NCBI RefSeq assembly: GCF_000149955.1
Contig: NC_030986.1
Coordinates: forward strand, 491,298 to 555,297
Length of the DNA: 64,000 bases
Direction: 5' to 3'
Origin: Fusarium oxysporum f. sp. lycopersici 4287
Taxonomy: Eukaryota; Ascomycota; Sordariomycetes; Hypocreales; Nectriaceae
The first letter of the stretch is position 1, and each line of letters opens with the position of its first letter. Below, one piece after another: positions 34,079-43,536 of this stretch. The notes beneath the pieces were generated by a model. It was given only the letters and a program-made list of their open reading frames with translations. It ran no database searches and was not told the DNA's origin. The translations under genes were made by a program, and so were the position numbers.

Positions 34079-36093
34079 AGACTACACAACAGCATTGAAG
34101 ATAAGAGGACATTTCCAGCAGTGCTGAGACTTGAACCAAGATCAGTCTTTGGCCTCTAAATATCATTTTGGTACGGAGTTTTTAGCTGTTAGTAGCCAGA
34201 ATCCCGAATTGCCCATAAAATTGAATGAACCTCGCAAATCCTGTGGGATGTAGCTGCCAAATCACTCTTACCCAAGACACACCCCTCCCGTCAATAGCAT
34301 CTTAGATCGCTAGGCTACATCTTTCCCACTACCCTTCACACAACAATGACACCGGGTTTCGCCCTCTCGGGGGCAGCTAGAGGAGTGATGCGCAAGAGTG
34401 TCTCTTTGGCCATTCCTTCACCGCTGAAGAGTACAGAAGCGTCAAGGCCCACAGCACGCAATCACCAGACCGAGCATGATTTCGTAAGGCAGTAAGATAG
34501 ATGAAGGCTCCCGAACGTGCTCAACCGCTGGCGTTATGGCGCTTTTCCTTCAGAAGCTTGTATTCTGGTCGCTCACGCGCCAGATTCGTCGTATCCAGTA
34601 GTATATCCGTCATGAGAAGAGCTAGGAAACATGGAATATAGCAAACCTGAGCTTGGCGCCACCTTTCGGCCTCAACCTCCCTGGAGAGCGAACACTGACC
34701 GTACCGTGATCAAAGCAATTCATGTTGTTGGTACCTTGTAATCCATGTCAACGCCCAATTTTCATGGGACCAACATTGGGGGATAGGAGAAGCAACAGCC
34801 GCCAAGTAACCCTTAACACTACCAGCCTAAGAGTTTCTCACATAGGGAACTGGTTAGGTCATTCCACCATGGGCAAAGAAGGCTATAGACCTACTGTAGA
34901 TATTGCACAGCTACTCAGCATGGCTCGTGTCTGATGAATGCAATGTTAACCCCGACTGTCGCATGGTCATAGTCATCGAGAAGACCCAGAGAAGAGCGGC
35001 TCAAGCTATTACCGAGGTTCATTTTATTGATTACTGGAGTTACTGTAGATACAGAACCGTTCTTCTTTCTTCCTGGATGGAATCAACCGGATTGATCTTC
35101 GTTTCTGGCCACACTGCGTATCAGACTTAGCTCTCGTTATACTGAGTCATGGCCTCCGCTCGCTAGTCGATTGTTAAGGATGCCGCCCCCCTCAACTTGG
35201 CTTCACTTATGTGGAATACAGGTATGTTGTAGAGCTAGATCGCCTTTCAAATCATCGAACATATAAAAGACCTGGCATGGCAGATCTCGTTACATAATGC
35301 CATGGTATCGCGGTCTTTCTACTTGTTTTATAGTGTTTGGCACTAGTATCATTTATCGTCTTTCCCTACTTCGAGAGGTCCGAATTCCCCAGTCTTGTGA
35401 GACAAATGTTCGTAGAACTGGGCTCTTTACTACACAGAAAGAACTCATCAAGGAAGGTGGAGGAGAAGCGCTTTTACGAGGTCTGAGTTACCGCGGTCGT
35501 CAAGTTTAGTCCCTTCAATGTAGATAGGATAGTTTAATTCTTATCATTTTCGACTTTGCAGCAATTTGCTTCAACCTTCCTTCGCATCTCTTTAGATACC
35601 AGTCGCTACCCTGTATAAGCCTGCTTTCCTGACCAATCTGATGCGTCCACCCCATGTCCTCTGCTTAAACTGCCTGTTGATCCCGGCGACTGAAATGGCT
35701 TTGCCGTCCTAGTCTGTCCAGTCGCTAGGGTTTTTGAATGTAAATGTTCATATTCGGTACACACGGGTAGGATACGTTTTGTAGCAGCCCAAAGCTAGGT
35801 TATGGACATCACGAGGTATTATACGATCAACAGGATTTATTACCATCTCTCTAAACTCTAAGAACGCAACAACAGTTTCCTCTCGCACCACTTTGCTTCA
35901 ACCATGCCATACGTGAATCTGGAGTGGCAATAAAGATTGACTTGTCCCTTTCTCCTTCTTCTCAATTGAGCGAGTAATAACCGCGACAGAACTTCGCTTA
36001 CTCTTTGTTCGTTCCAGAACTAGGAACATATGTATGCTCGTTACCATCAACATTCAAAGCACCCTCATTATACGAATCATGCACACCTTTATC
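34079..36093. other. Gene-free accessory region
   Basis: About 2 kb with only short frames that lack motifs (34722-34934, 34903-35130, 35297-35509). No RNA gene, repeat array or transposon end is visible. Confidence 0.45.
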
Positions 36094-36723
36094 TTAAAAT
36101 TTGAGACAGGCTGCATCATTCGAGATTCCGCACATCATCTCGACTCCGTATCGGGAATCCCAGCGAGCTTCAGCCCGAAGGACACGGTCTTGATAGCCGG
36201 GGATTGGCAGTGTTACATCAGGAGAATTACCTTGGGTAGCGGTAAAGAAGCTTTCAGCATCGGTCTCTCTCGCTAGTAATCGACTAGCTTGGCCTATCGT
36301 TCTTTTACTGTGCCCTTCAATTATTATATAGGCTTCTATCTCAAGCCTAGATTGTGAAGTGCAGCGAGCTGTGACTTGAAGAACAGTACTTTCGCTTCCA
36401 AGCATCTCAAGCATAGTAACGCGGAGGCTCTGCCCACCAGTAGCAGCAGCAAGCTCACGAGGATCATCCTGGGCAGGTACTCCAGCGTTGTCTTCCATCT
36501 CAGTATCCGAGTTGGTATCCATGTTGTCTTCCATCTCGTCTTCCATGTTGCGAGGATCATCCTGGGCATGTACTCCAGCATTGTATTCCATCTCAACATC
36601 CGAGTTGGTATCCATCTCGTCTTCCACGTTGATGTTCAAGCTAACCTCCTTCATTTCAGCATGTTCTGCTTCGAGAACCCCCAATGTGGCTTTTGTTTCA
36701 ACGATTGGTGTAGTCATGATCAT
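36094..36723 (-). CDS. Orphan protein with acidic 31-residue tandem repeat
   Basis: A single open frame of 209 residues from MIMTTPIVETKATLG. Residues 34-91 contain two copies of an acidic unit, MDTNSDVEMEYNAGVHAQDD (from 37) and MDTNSDTEMEDNAGVPAQDD (from 68), exactly 31 residues apart, matching a 93-bp DNA period. The C-terminal half (residues 92-209) is not repetitive and has mixed strand/helix character, ending in a Cys-containing MMCGISNDAACLKF. There is no signal peptide and no known family. The in-frame repeat and the 630-bp open frame support coding, but an unselected frame cannot be ruled out. Confidence 0.4.
   Translation of the reverse strand: MIMTTPIVETKATLGVLEAEHAEMKEVSLNINVEDEMDTNSDVEMEYNAGVHAQDDPRNMEDEMEDNMDTNSDTEMEDNAGVPAQDDPRELAAATGGQSLRVTMLEMLGSESTVLQVTARCTSQSRLEIEAYIIIEGHSKRTIGQASRLLARETDAESFFTATQGNSPDVTLPIPGYQDRVLRAEARWDSRYGVEMMCGISNDAACLKF
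36512..36690 (-). repeat. 93-bp in-frame tandem repeat
   Basis: On the plus strand GTTGGTATCC occurs at 36511 and 36604, 93 bp apart, with matching flanks (CATCTCGTCTTCCA, GGATCATCCTGGGCA). It encodes the 31-residue acidic unit of the orphan ORF. Limits of the duplicated block are approximate. Confidence 0.7.
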
Positions 36724-36806
36724 GTTTGACTAAGTGCTAAGACTGAATATTGGCATAAAACCTATGGACTATCGACTTGATACTAATTCAATGCCTTCTC
36801 AGCATC

Positions 36807-37226
36807 ATGTTAGCACAGACATCTCTACCCACCATCGATGTTTCAAAGTTACCTTGTGTGTACCAGGGACCGCTCTCAAGCGCCTCGTCGCGTTTTTGTG
36901 ATCACGAAACCCGACTAATCTACACGACTACACGTACTAACGCTATGCTTGTAACGCAAACACTAACGTTCTTATTTTTGTCTCCAGGTGGTCGTTTTGC
37001 TTGCACTCTAGTTCATAAAGATGATAAGGAAAGTTCTGTTGCAGTACAGAGAGATGTCCCTTCTCTTATATGCCTTTCATGTCACGGTCGCATCGTTATA
37101 ATTGGTCCTTTGCCGAATTCTCCATATCGCGGACGTACCCCCTGTGATTGGACTTGCTGGTTAGGAATTGGTCCTTTGCCGAGCTTCCCGTATTACAGCC
37201 GTTCCCACTGTGATTGGGCTTGCTAG
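36807..37226 (+). CDS. Orphan ORF with duplicated Cys-containing 22-residue unit
   Basis: 139 residues from the ATG at 36807 (MLAQTSLPTIDVSKLPCVYQ). The C-terminus carries two tandem units, IGPLPNSPYRGRTPCDWTCW and IGPLPSFPYYSRSHCDWAC, 22 residues apart (66-bp period), the second ending at the stop. The N-terminus is not a convincing signal peptide. No family is recognised. The repeat keeps the frame and its Cys, Trp and Pro residues, which weakly supports translation; it could also be a chance frame through duplicated DNA. Confidence 0.3.
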   Translation: MLAQTSLPTIDVSKLPCVYQGPLSSASSRFCDHETRLIYTTTRTNAMLVTQTLTFLFLSPGGRFACTLVHKDDKESSVAVQRDVPSLICLSCHGRIVIIGPLPNSPYRGRTPCDWTCWLGIGPLPSFPYYSRSHCDWAC

Positions 37227-37231
37227 TTAGC
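37101..37231 (+). repeat. 66-bp tandem duplication
   Basis: ATTGGTCCTTTGCCGA begins at 37101 and again at 37167. The two units share TGTGATTGGRCTTGCTRGTTAG near their ends and differ in the middle. Confidence 0.7.
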
Positions 37232-38840
37232 GAGTAGGGCTGGACTTTTCTCAGTCCAGATTACTAACCATTGCTTCAGGGCGGAGCAGGGAGATCTGTA
37301 GAACATCTTAGGTTCGGACCGGCCCATTCCGCACCTAGTTACGTCGAAATGAAAGCGTGGTACCTATCACAGTCGGCCAGACTGACAGCAAAGACCCTCA
37401 GCAAAGCAGATAGGCCTGGAAGAGGATCTGGGTTTTGCAAAAAATATTGACTCTGCTGGTATATCATCAAGCTTACCGCAAGAGATATCAGCTTCTCATG
37501 TCTGTCGAGTATATGTATGGTCTATCGGACGTAGACAGAAGCAAGCGCGCCATGCTTCGAACCGATTTTGAGAATCCAGCAATATCGACTGGGCGTGAAG
37601 TGGCGTTCCGTATGACCACTGAAAATGGGTCCGTGCAGCTAATCGGTAGGCTTTCTAGCGACATGTTACAGATAATGGTTAGGAGCTAGGAGTAAATGCT
37701 TATAAGTACGTAACACAGAAACATAGAGATGATGAAATATGCCAAGTCTGCTTTCATCGTTGATAAGCTCGATTATAAGAGCCTTTAAACTCGTCAGGCC
37801 CCATCCTGTGGTGAACAAACTACTATAGCTCGATTCTTGCTTTCCGGGATGAAGTCCTGGGTAAATTTTTGTCATGTGAAACAACCCTAGGAATAAGACC
37901 CCCGGGCTCGCGGAGGTCCGTGGATAACAAAAATATAGAAAGGCATAATACCACTCCCCAGGATTGGATCTAGATGAGAGCGACGTGATCAAAAGCCAAA
38001 TGGGAAGAAATGTAAATACAATTCGGTCACGGGGGATTGAAGGACTACCCTAGCAGAGCTGACTAAGAATGGGTTTAGCAGGATTTCGGAGTACAGTGAT
38101 AGAGGTTCGTAGTGCAGATCCATTTTCTTCCATCAAACCTACCTAAGTAACTATGTCATATAAGATAGTGACCGCTAACGATGCTTTTGAGATAAGCTTT
38201 GTTACCTGCCAGTCGAGGAACTCCTTGCTAAAACCGGCGCAGCATTCTGATGAAGACCGAAATCCTTCTTTATTCAACATGGGACTCGTATGCGTTACCC
38301 CCACGGCATCCTCCAATTATGCCCAGACGTTTCCTCCTCTTCGTTCAAATATGGGGAGTATGACACCTGGCAGACGTGTGAGTGTGCCTCACGAGGAAGA
38401 TGGTGTACTGTTTTCACAGACCTGCCATCGAATGTCCCAAATTTTCTTGAAATATCACGTATATCAATGACTTGATCTTTCAGCCTATTGCCTACCTCAT
38501 GATGAAAAGGAAATACATATCAAGCCGGTTCTGCTTGTATCCTTAGCGGTTTCGGCAGCCATTTGAAATGCATTGAATGGCTTCGGCGGGCTCTGTTGTC
38601 GAACAGGCTGTGACCAACACAACCAACAGTTCTTCACATATGCACGCATCTATGATGTGACGGGAGGCCCACCAAATGACCAGATTTGGCTATCCAGATT
38701 AGCCAAAGATCAAGTTCTCAACAGACCAGGCTGCCGTCGTTTTTCACGCTTCTAATGCCCAATTCTATCCTCCTCCGGTTCCTACATACTCAAGACTAAT
38801 TGAATGTTCCGGCAACCTACAAACTTTATCCTAAACCATA
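37232..38840. other. Gene-free accessory region
   Basis: About 1.6 kb of short frames without motifs (37435-37689, 38153-38470, 38573-38755). No repeat or RNA gene is seen. The last 80 bp are the probable promoter and leader of the coiled-coil gene. Confidence 0.45.
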
Positions 38841-40515
38841 ATGCCGTCGCATAACGAAAAGCGAGTGCAGGGAGTCAAGGACCTGTCGCCTCACCAGGAC
38901 ACGTCAGATGCCATCAACCAATTGGTGACTTTGCTTCATCAGTACTGTTCCGAGGGCGGTTTCGATACCTTGAAGGGAGTCGTCGGAGAGAACGAAGAAC
39001 TCAAGCGAGACAAAGCAAGGCTCCAAACCGCATACGATACGAACATCGAAGCACTATCTCGACATCAAACTGAGTTTGAGAGACAGAAGGTCGATTTTGA
39101 GAAGCAACTGGGCTCCCAAAAGGCACAGAACGAGGCAATACTCAAAGCAAAACAAGCAGCCGACGAAAATATCAAGAAACGTCAAGCTGAATTGACGGCG
39201 CTGCAAGAGAAGCTCGAGGTGCAGTCATCATCTGCCAAACAGTTGATGAATGAGATCAAGAAAAAAGAGTCCACGATCAATGCTCTCGAAGCTACTAACG
39301 CTTCGCAGCAAGAAAATTTAACGAAAGCAGAGAAAGAGTCGGCAACGTTCCAAAGTGCAAAGGAGTCTATGCAAAAGCGAGTAGATGGTCTAACTACGAG
39401 CTTAGACGAAGTGCGCGGAAGATTAACAACGTTTCATTCTTTCGTGGTCAAGCTTGACAACTTTGAAGCCAGAAGAGGTGAAGTGTATGTTAGAGCCAGA
39501 GTGCTACTATGGCCAATTTCTAATATGCTTGAGTAGTGGAGATGCTTTGGATAGTATGTTGAGAAACGCGCTCAGCTTCGTGGAATCGTCCATTGGCATC
39601 GCTCTAGACGAAGCATGCCTGACCGACATAGCGGTATGGGGAAGGCTTCGAAATCACGCTTCCATCCAGCGCACTATCCCTCTACCTGCTTCTAATTCTC
39701 CAGCCGCTAAGCAAATGAGGGTCGCCGCCGGTCTCAGGATCTACAGCATGGCTCTCGCCGATCATGTCTTCAGATCAACATATCTCACTCAAAACAGCGA
39801 TTTCGAAGATGTTCTACGGGATTTGGAGACAGAGGATCCACTGCATGAAGTTTTCACGCGTGCGGTCTTGTTGAAAATCCAGCCAGCAAGGCAAGCTCGA
39901 AATAAAGAAGCTCGTGCCAAGATGGTTGCTGATCAAGTTTCTGACGCCATCGCCGACTTGGTCCCTTCTTCGCAGAAAGAAACTTTGAAAGCACGCCTAT
40001 ACCAGGTCTCATTGGAGGCATGCAATGCGTGGTTAGTTATTCAGAAACTACTGGAGCCAGTCCGCCCAGTCTTCTCTGCGCATATGCCTGAGGACTGGGT
40101 GCCATTACCATCGCCGGTACCCCAACGCAACAGCAAGGCTGGACCATCCGGCGTCGCTCGAGAACCTTTGGCGACGCGGGTAGAAAACCAGGGTCAACAA
40201 ATACAACAGTCGAGCGCTGAGTCTCAGCCGATAGAAATTGACGACATCATGCAAGTTGTTTGGCCAGCATTTTATGTTACATCTTCTCAACAGGAGGATG
40301 ACGTTGGTGACCAAGTTCCAGAACTTGTCCATAGAGGGCATGTCATTACACGTTCACAAGGCAGGGAAGCAGAGATCGAAACGTCACGTAGAAATGCGAG
40401 AAAGAACGCAAGACAGAACAGTGGATCTAGCCCTACACAGAGAAAGAGACGAGACTCAGCTGTTTTTTTATCCAAAACTTTTCCTGGCGGTATTGGTACG
40501 GAAAAGGGCAATTAA
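38841..40515 (+). CDS. Coiled-coil orphan protein
   Basis: Two exons, 38841-39484 and 39537-40515, joined across a 52-bp intron (GTATGT donor, CTAAT branch, TTGAGTAG acceptor), give 540 residues. Without splicing the first frame ends at 39536. Residues about 40-215 form a long coiled coil rich in Gln, Lys and Glu. The middle (about 220-400) is a helical domain with no recognised family (FVESSIGIALDEACLTDIAV). The C-terminus is disordered and basic (RRNARKNARQN and GSSPTQRKRRDS), compatible with a nuclear localisation signal. There is no signal peptide or membrane segment. It lies alone in the accessory region; the architecture recalls fungal orphans found with incompatibility loci, but no function can be stated. 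Confidence 0.7.
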
Positions 40516-41941
40516 AGTAGTTCACAGCTGCTATGTAGCTGAGAACCATCCTATACACACCAACATAGTCGTCAGGGCTTTTTCCTTCTTTCCTTCTCCG
40601 TCTCTTTCTTTCTATTCTTCTTTTTCTTTCTTTTAATTTTTCTTTCTTTTATTCTCTCCTTCTCTCTTTCTTTGTTTTCTTCTCTCTCCTGCAAAGATTC
40701 TCTTTTAACAGATTGTTTATTATGGTCCCCTATTTCACGTTTAGTGGTACGGTTGTATTTAGCAGTAGCCATCACTCATATGGCTACAATCCACAGAAAG
40801 ACAAGTTATTAAAAACTCAGATGTGAGAAAGAATAATGATTCTCTTCCGGGGAAAGCTAGTGCCGCAATTTAGCTGTTCTGATGACGCTGTCCATATGAC
40901 ACGAGCTTCATGGACGAGATTTGTTGCTAAAGGAGGAATTACAATATCAAAGTCCAGCATAACTTGATAACTACAATTGCATATGTTAACGGACACGCTA
41001 ACAGAACTTATATGTCTTGGTGAGTGTATGCCGGGAACATAGAGAGGCACTTGATCTTCTATGCGATGTACATGATTTTCAGAGCTCGAATGAACCTGTT
41101 ACGGCTATAATTTATTTGCAGGACTACAATCATGCTATTTCTCATTTGCATTGTGCGGAATGTCTTTCGAGGCGGTGGTTGGCTCAGCGATACAGGCATA
41201 GCCCTTCAAACATGGAACAGATGTGGACTTGAGCCGCAGGGGTTCATTTGCAGCAAAGCAAGTTCGATGTGCCTGTGGCTGCCCATGTGAACAGAGTGTT
41301 TGCGGCTAGGAAAGAGTGGTGGTAGTGGGGAAATACAGTTTGGATGTTGTCATGATTTCAATTACTTTGATGGTATACGAGGGACAGTACCGAGATTGTT
41401 ATAATGCTTTGTTTAGTTACTTGTTTTCAGTTAATTGTAAGTCAGGATGTTAGGTATGAGGTTGTCACACAAGGTGTGCGATACTGTTAACATTGTGATA
41501 CTAGTAATCTAGAGGCACGCAGTTAACAAGCAACCCCTAAGTCTTTGCTTTGTACCTGTTGATGAGAGCTTAATTGCAGACACGACTAGCAACAAGGTAG
41601 GGTGACAAGCCAAGATAATAGTCAGTAAAGAGACCGGTAGATTACTAGCGGCGATATAAGGCTTCCAAGTTCTCAGGGCTATCCAAACTAACTTCAATCC
41701 ACCTGCAAGCGCCAAACTTCCGTGATGGTTAAAGAACCAATCCTTTCCTTATTCTAATCTCTTTTCTTTAGGTCAATTAAGCTTCCATAAATGCGTACCA
41801 AGCAAAGACCTAGGGATCCCGTATTCTCCACGAGCTGTGGTCGTATGTGACAGCTGAAGCACCGACTTGACTCATTTCAGAGAGAATTTCTGCAGAAGGA
41901 GTTGCTACGGCCGTCATGCTTCTTGCCCGAAGCCTGCAGCT
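40516..41941. other. Gene-free region after the coiled-coil gene
   Basis: About 1.4 kb. It begins with a pyrimidine tract and continues AT-rich with short motif-free frames (41017-41232, 41715-41509 on the minus strand). Nothing else is recognised. Confidence 0.45.
40578..40690 (+). repeat. Polypyrimidine low-complexity tract
   Basis: About 110 bp composed almost entirely of T and C in TTTCTTTCTTC-like runs, starting about 60 bp after the coiled-coil stop codon. Such tracts may lie in 3' ends or promoters; its role here is unknown. Confidence 0.8.
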
Positions 41942-43165
41942 CTAGGAAGGCTGGACTGGGTGCTTCCATGCTTGGTAAGCTATCCAAGTCTGGTATGAAC
42001 TCACAGCGAGCGATGCTATTCCCAAAAGTACAGCAAAGATTACTCCTATTAGCGTAGCCATCATCACATGTCTGGCACCACTCTTTCTCTGCATTGACTG
42101 CTGGAGCCAACCACGAGGTCGAGGGGTCTGAAGTTCGTTGTATAAGTCTGCCAGTCGGTCGACTAAGTAGACATATGGAACGCTCTCTTCTCCCACACGT
42201 CTGACGGAACTGACTTCGAAGTTGAGAATGTCTGGATCGAAAGAGCATTTTGATATGAGTGAGCGGAGAAGCTTCTTAGATCTTGGATCTGAGAGCGGGA
42301 ACAGAGTTCCTTGTAAGGAGTCCAATACTTCAAGGACTAGTTGGCGTGGTAATACTCCTCTGCGCAATGTTAGTAACCCGAGCCAGTCCTTTTTGCTTGG
42401 GCTTTACCTCTTGAGTGATGAAGACGGACTGGAGCAATCTCCAACATCCCGAGTCACTCTCAACTGTTCTTTTAGAAAAGAAGTGTAGTGATAAACCTCG
42501 AGGTAGTTGTTTTTTCTGTCAAAGTGCAGGTGGTTTCGAATATCTGATGTCGCCCTGATAGTGATTCCTAGTCGCTTCTTCAGGTTGACCGCCTTGAGCT
42601 CCTTCTTGACGTCTGCGAACGACTCGCTATTATCGTAACTAAGAATGCTGTGATTGCCAAGTGGAAACGAGTCTTGTATGTATTTGCTGAAAGGCACGTC
42701 CTCTTTCCAGTGAATTCGGTATGTCCCTTTCTCAAGTCTGTCAGAAGAATGATGCAGAGCTGAAGGGTCGACCATCAAAAGAGTCTTTACACCAAGTGCC
42801 ACTGCATCGACTGTTCTCGTTCCATCAGCCGTCTGTGAGCCTGTGCTTTGATCAATCAAACGGCACAGCTCTAACAGAGTGGCGTCTGGATTCGTTTTCA
42901 AGATGGAAATGATATGGAAAAGGTCCCCATGCGTTCTTATTCTTCTGGTTGTCGCAGAAGTTGCATCCATGTAAGTCGAGACAATTGCTTTGTAGTACGC
43001 AAAATATCGCTGAAGCTGAGGAATGCGACCACCGATACAGCGTTGATGGATACAGGCATGAGGTCGTCGTTCATTGCAGGGCTGAGACAGATCCCATGAC
43101 CACAAAGCCATCGCTATATCCAGATACACATCTTGATTGATGTCACTACTGATCCTCGATGCCAT
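41942..43165 (-). CDS. Orphan protein with C-terminal membrane anchor
   Basis: Two exons on the minus strand, 43165-42408 and 42359-41942, joined across a 48-bp intron (GTAAAG donor, CTAAC branch, GCGCAG acceptor), give 391 residues from MASRISSDINQDVYLDIAMA. This belongs to a family I have seen often in filamentous ascomycetes, without an assigned function: shared features are QDVYLDIA-ALW, DPSALHHSSDRLEKGTYRI, LGITIRATSDIRNHLHFD, YLEVYHYTSFLKEQLR and PRPRGWLQ. Residues about 353-373 (MMATLIGVIFAVLLGIASLA) form a single membrane helix close to the C-terminus, so the protein is probably tail-anchored with its body in the cytosol. Homology seems to continue upstream of the chosen start but in broken frames, so the N-terminus may be truncated. 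It is divergent from the trypsin-like gene. Confidence 0.75.
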
Positions 43166-43536
43166 TGTACGTAAACGATTAGAAACTGTGATGAGTTTCA
43201 AGGCCTGGAATGGGCTTCGAGTCAGAATGTCAGAGGGCGAAGCCTCGATATTATTGCAACTTTAAGGACAGCCTCATGCAGAGCCTGATTGTAGATCGAG
43301 GCTTGAAAATCGACCTCGGATTGGTTGTTGCGTAGTGATTGGCCTGATCTGTGATGCTCATGCAGCTACTTATGCAGTATTGATGCTTAGCCACCGCCTT
43401 CGAAGCTGAGCCCCAAGCACACATGTCACGGCTTACATATGCTATGCTGTCACCCTCAACAGCTTGAACATTGAATGTAGTCGGTCGAATCTTCCATCGA
43501 TGTCAAGAGATTTAATCGTACAAAACTTATGCCGAA
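43166..43536. promoter_or_regulatory. Divergent promoter with decayed 5' coding sequence
   Basis: 371 bp between the membrane-anchored orphan (minus) and the trypsin-like gene (plus). On the minus strand, 43315-43220 reads EVDFQASIYNQALHEAVLK and then shifts frame; a second frame reads LTRSPFQALKLITVSNRLRT directly into the annotated start. Together these look like the missing N-terminus of the orphan. An ATG at about 43359 is in a third frame. Either a non-canonical intron or frameshifts are present. Confidence 0.45.

Noticed and set aside
29300..43500. Transposon in the accessory region
   Set aside because: I looked for terminal inverted repeats, reverse transcriptase and transposase motifs and saw none; only small hairpins are present.
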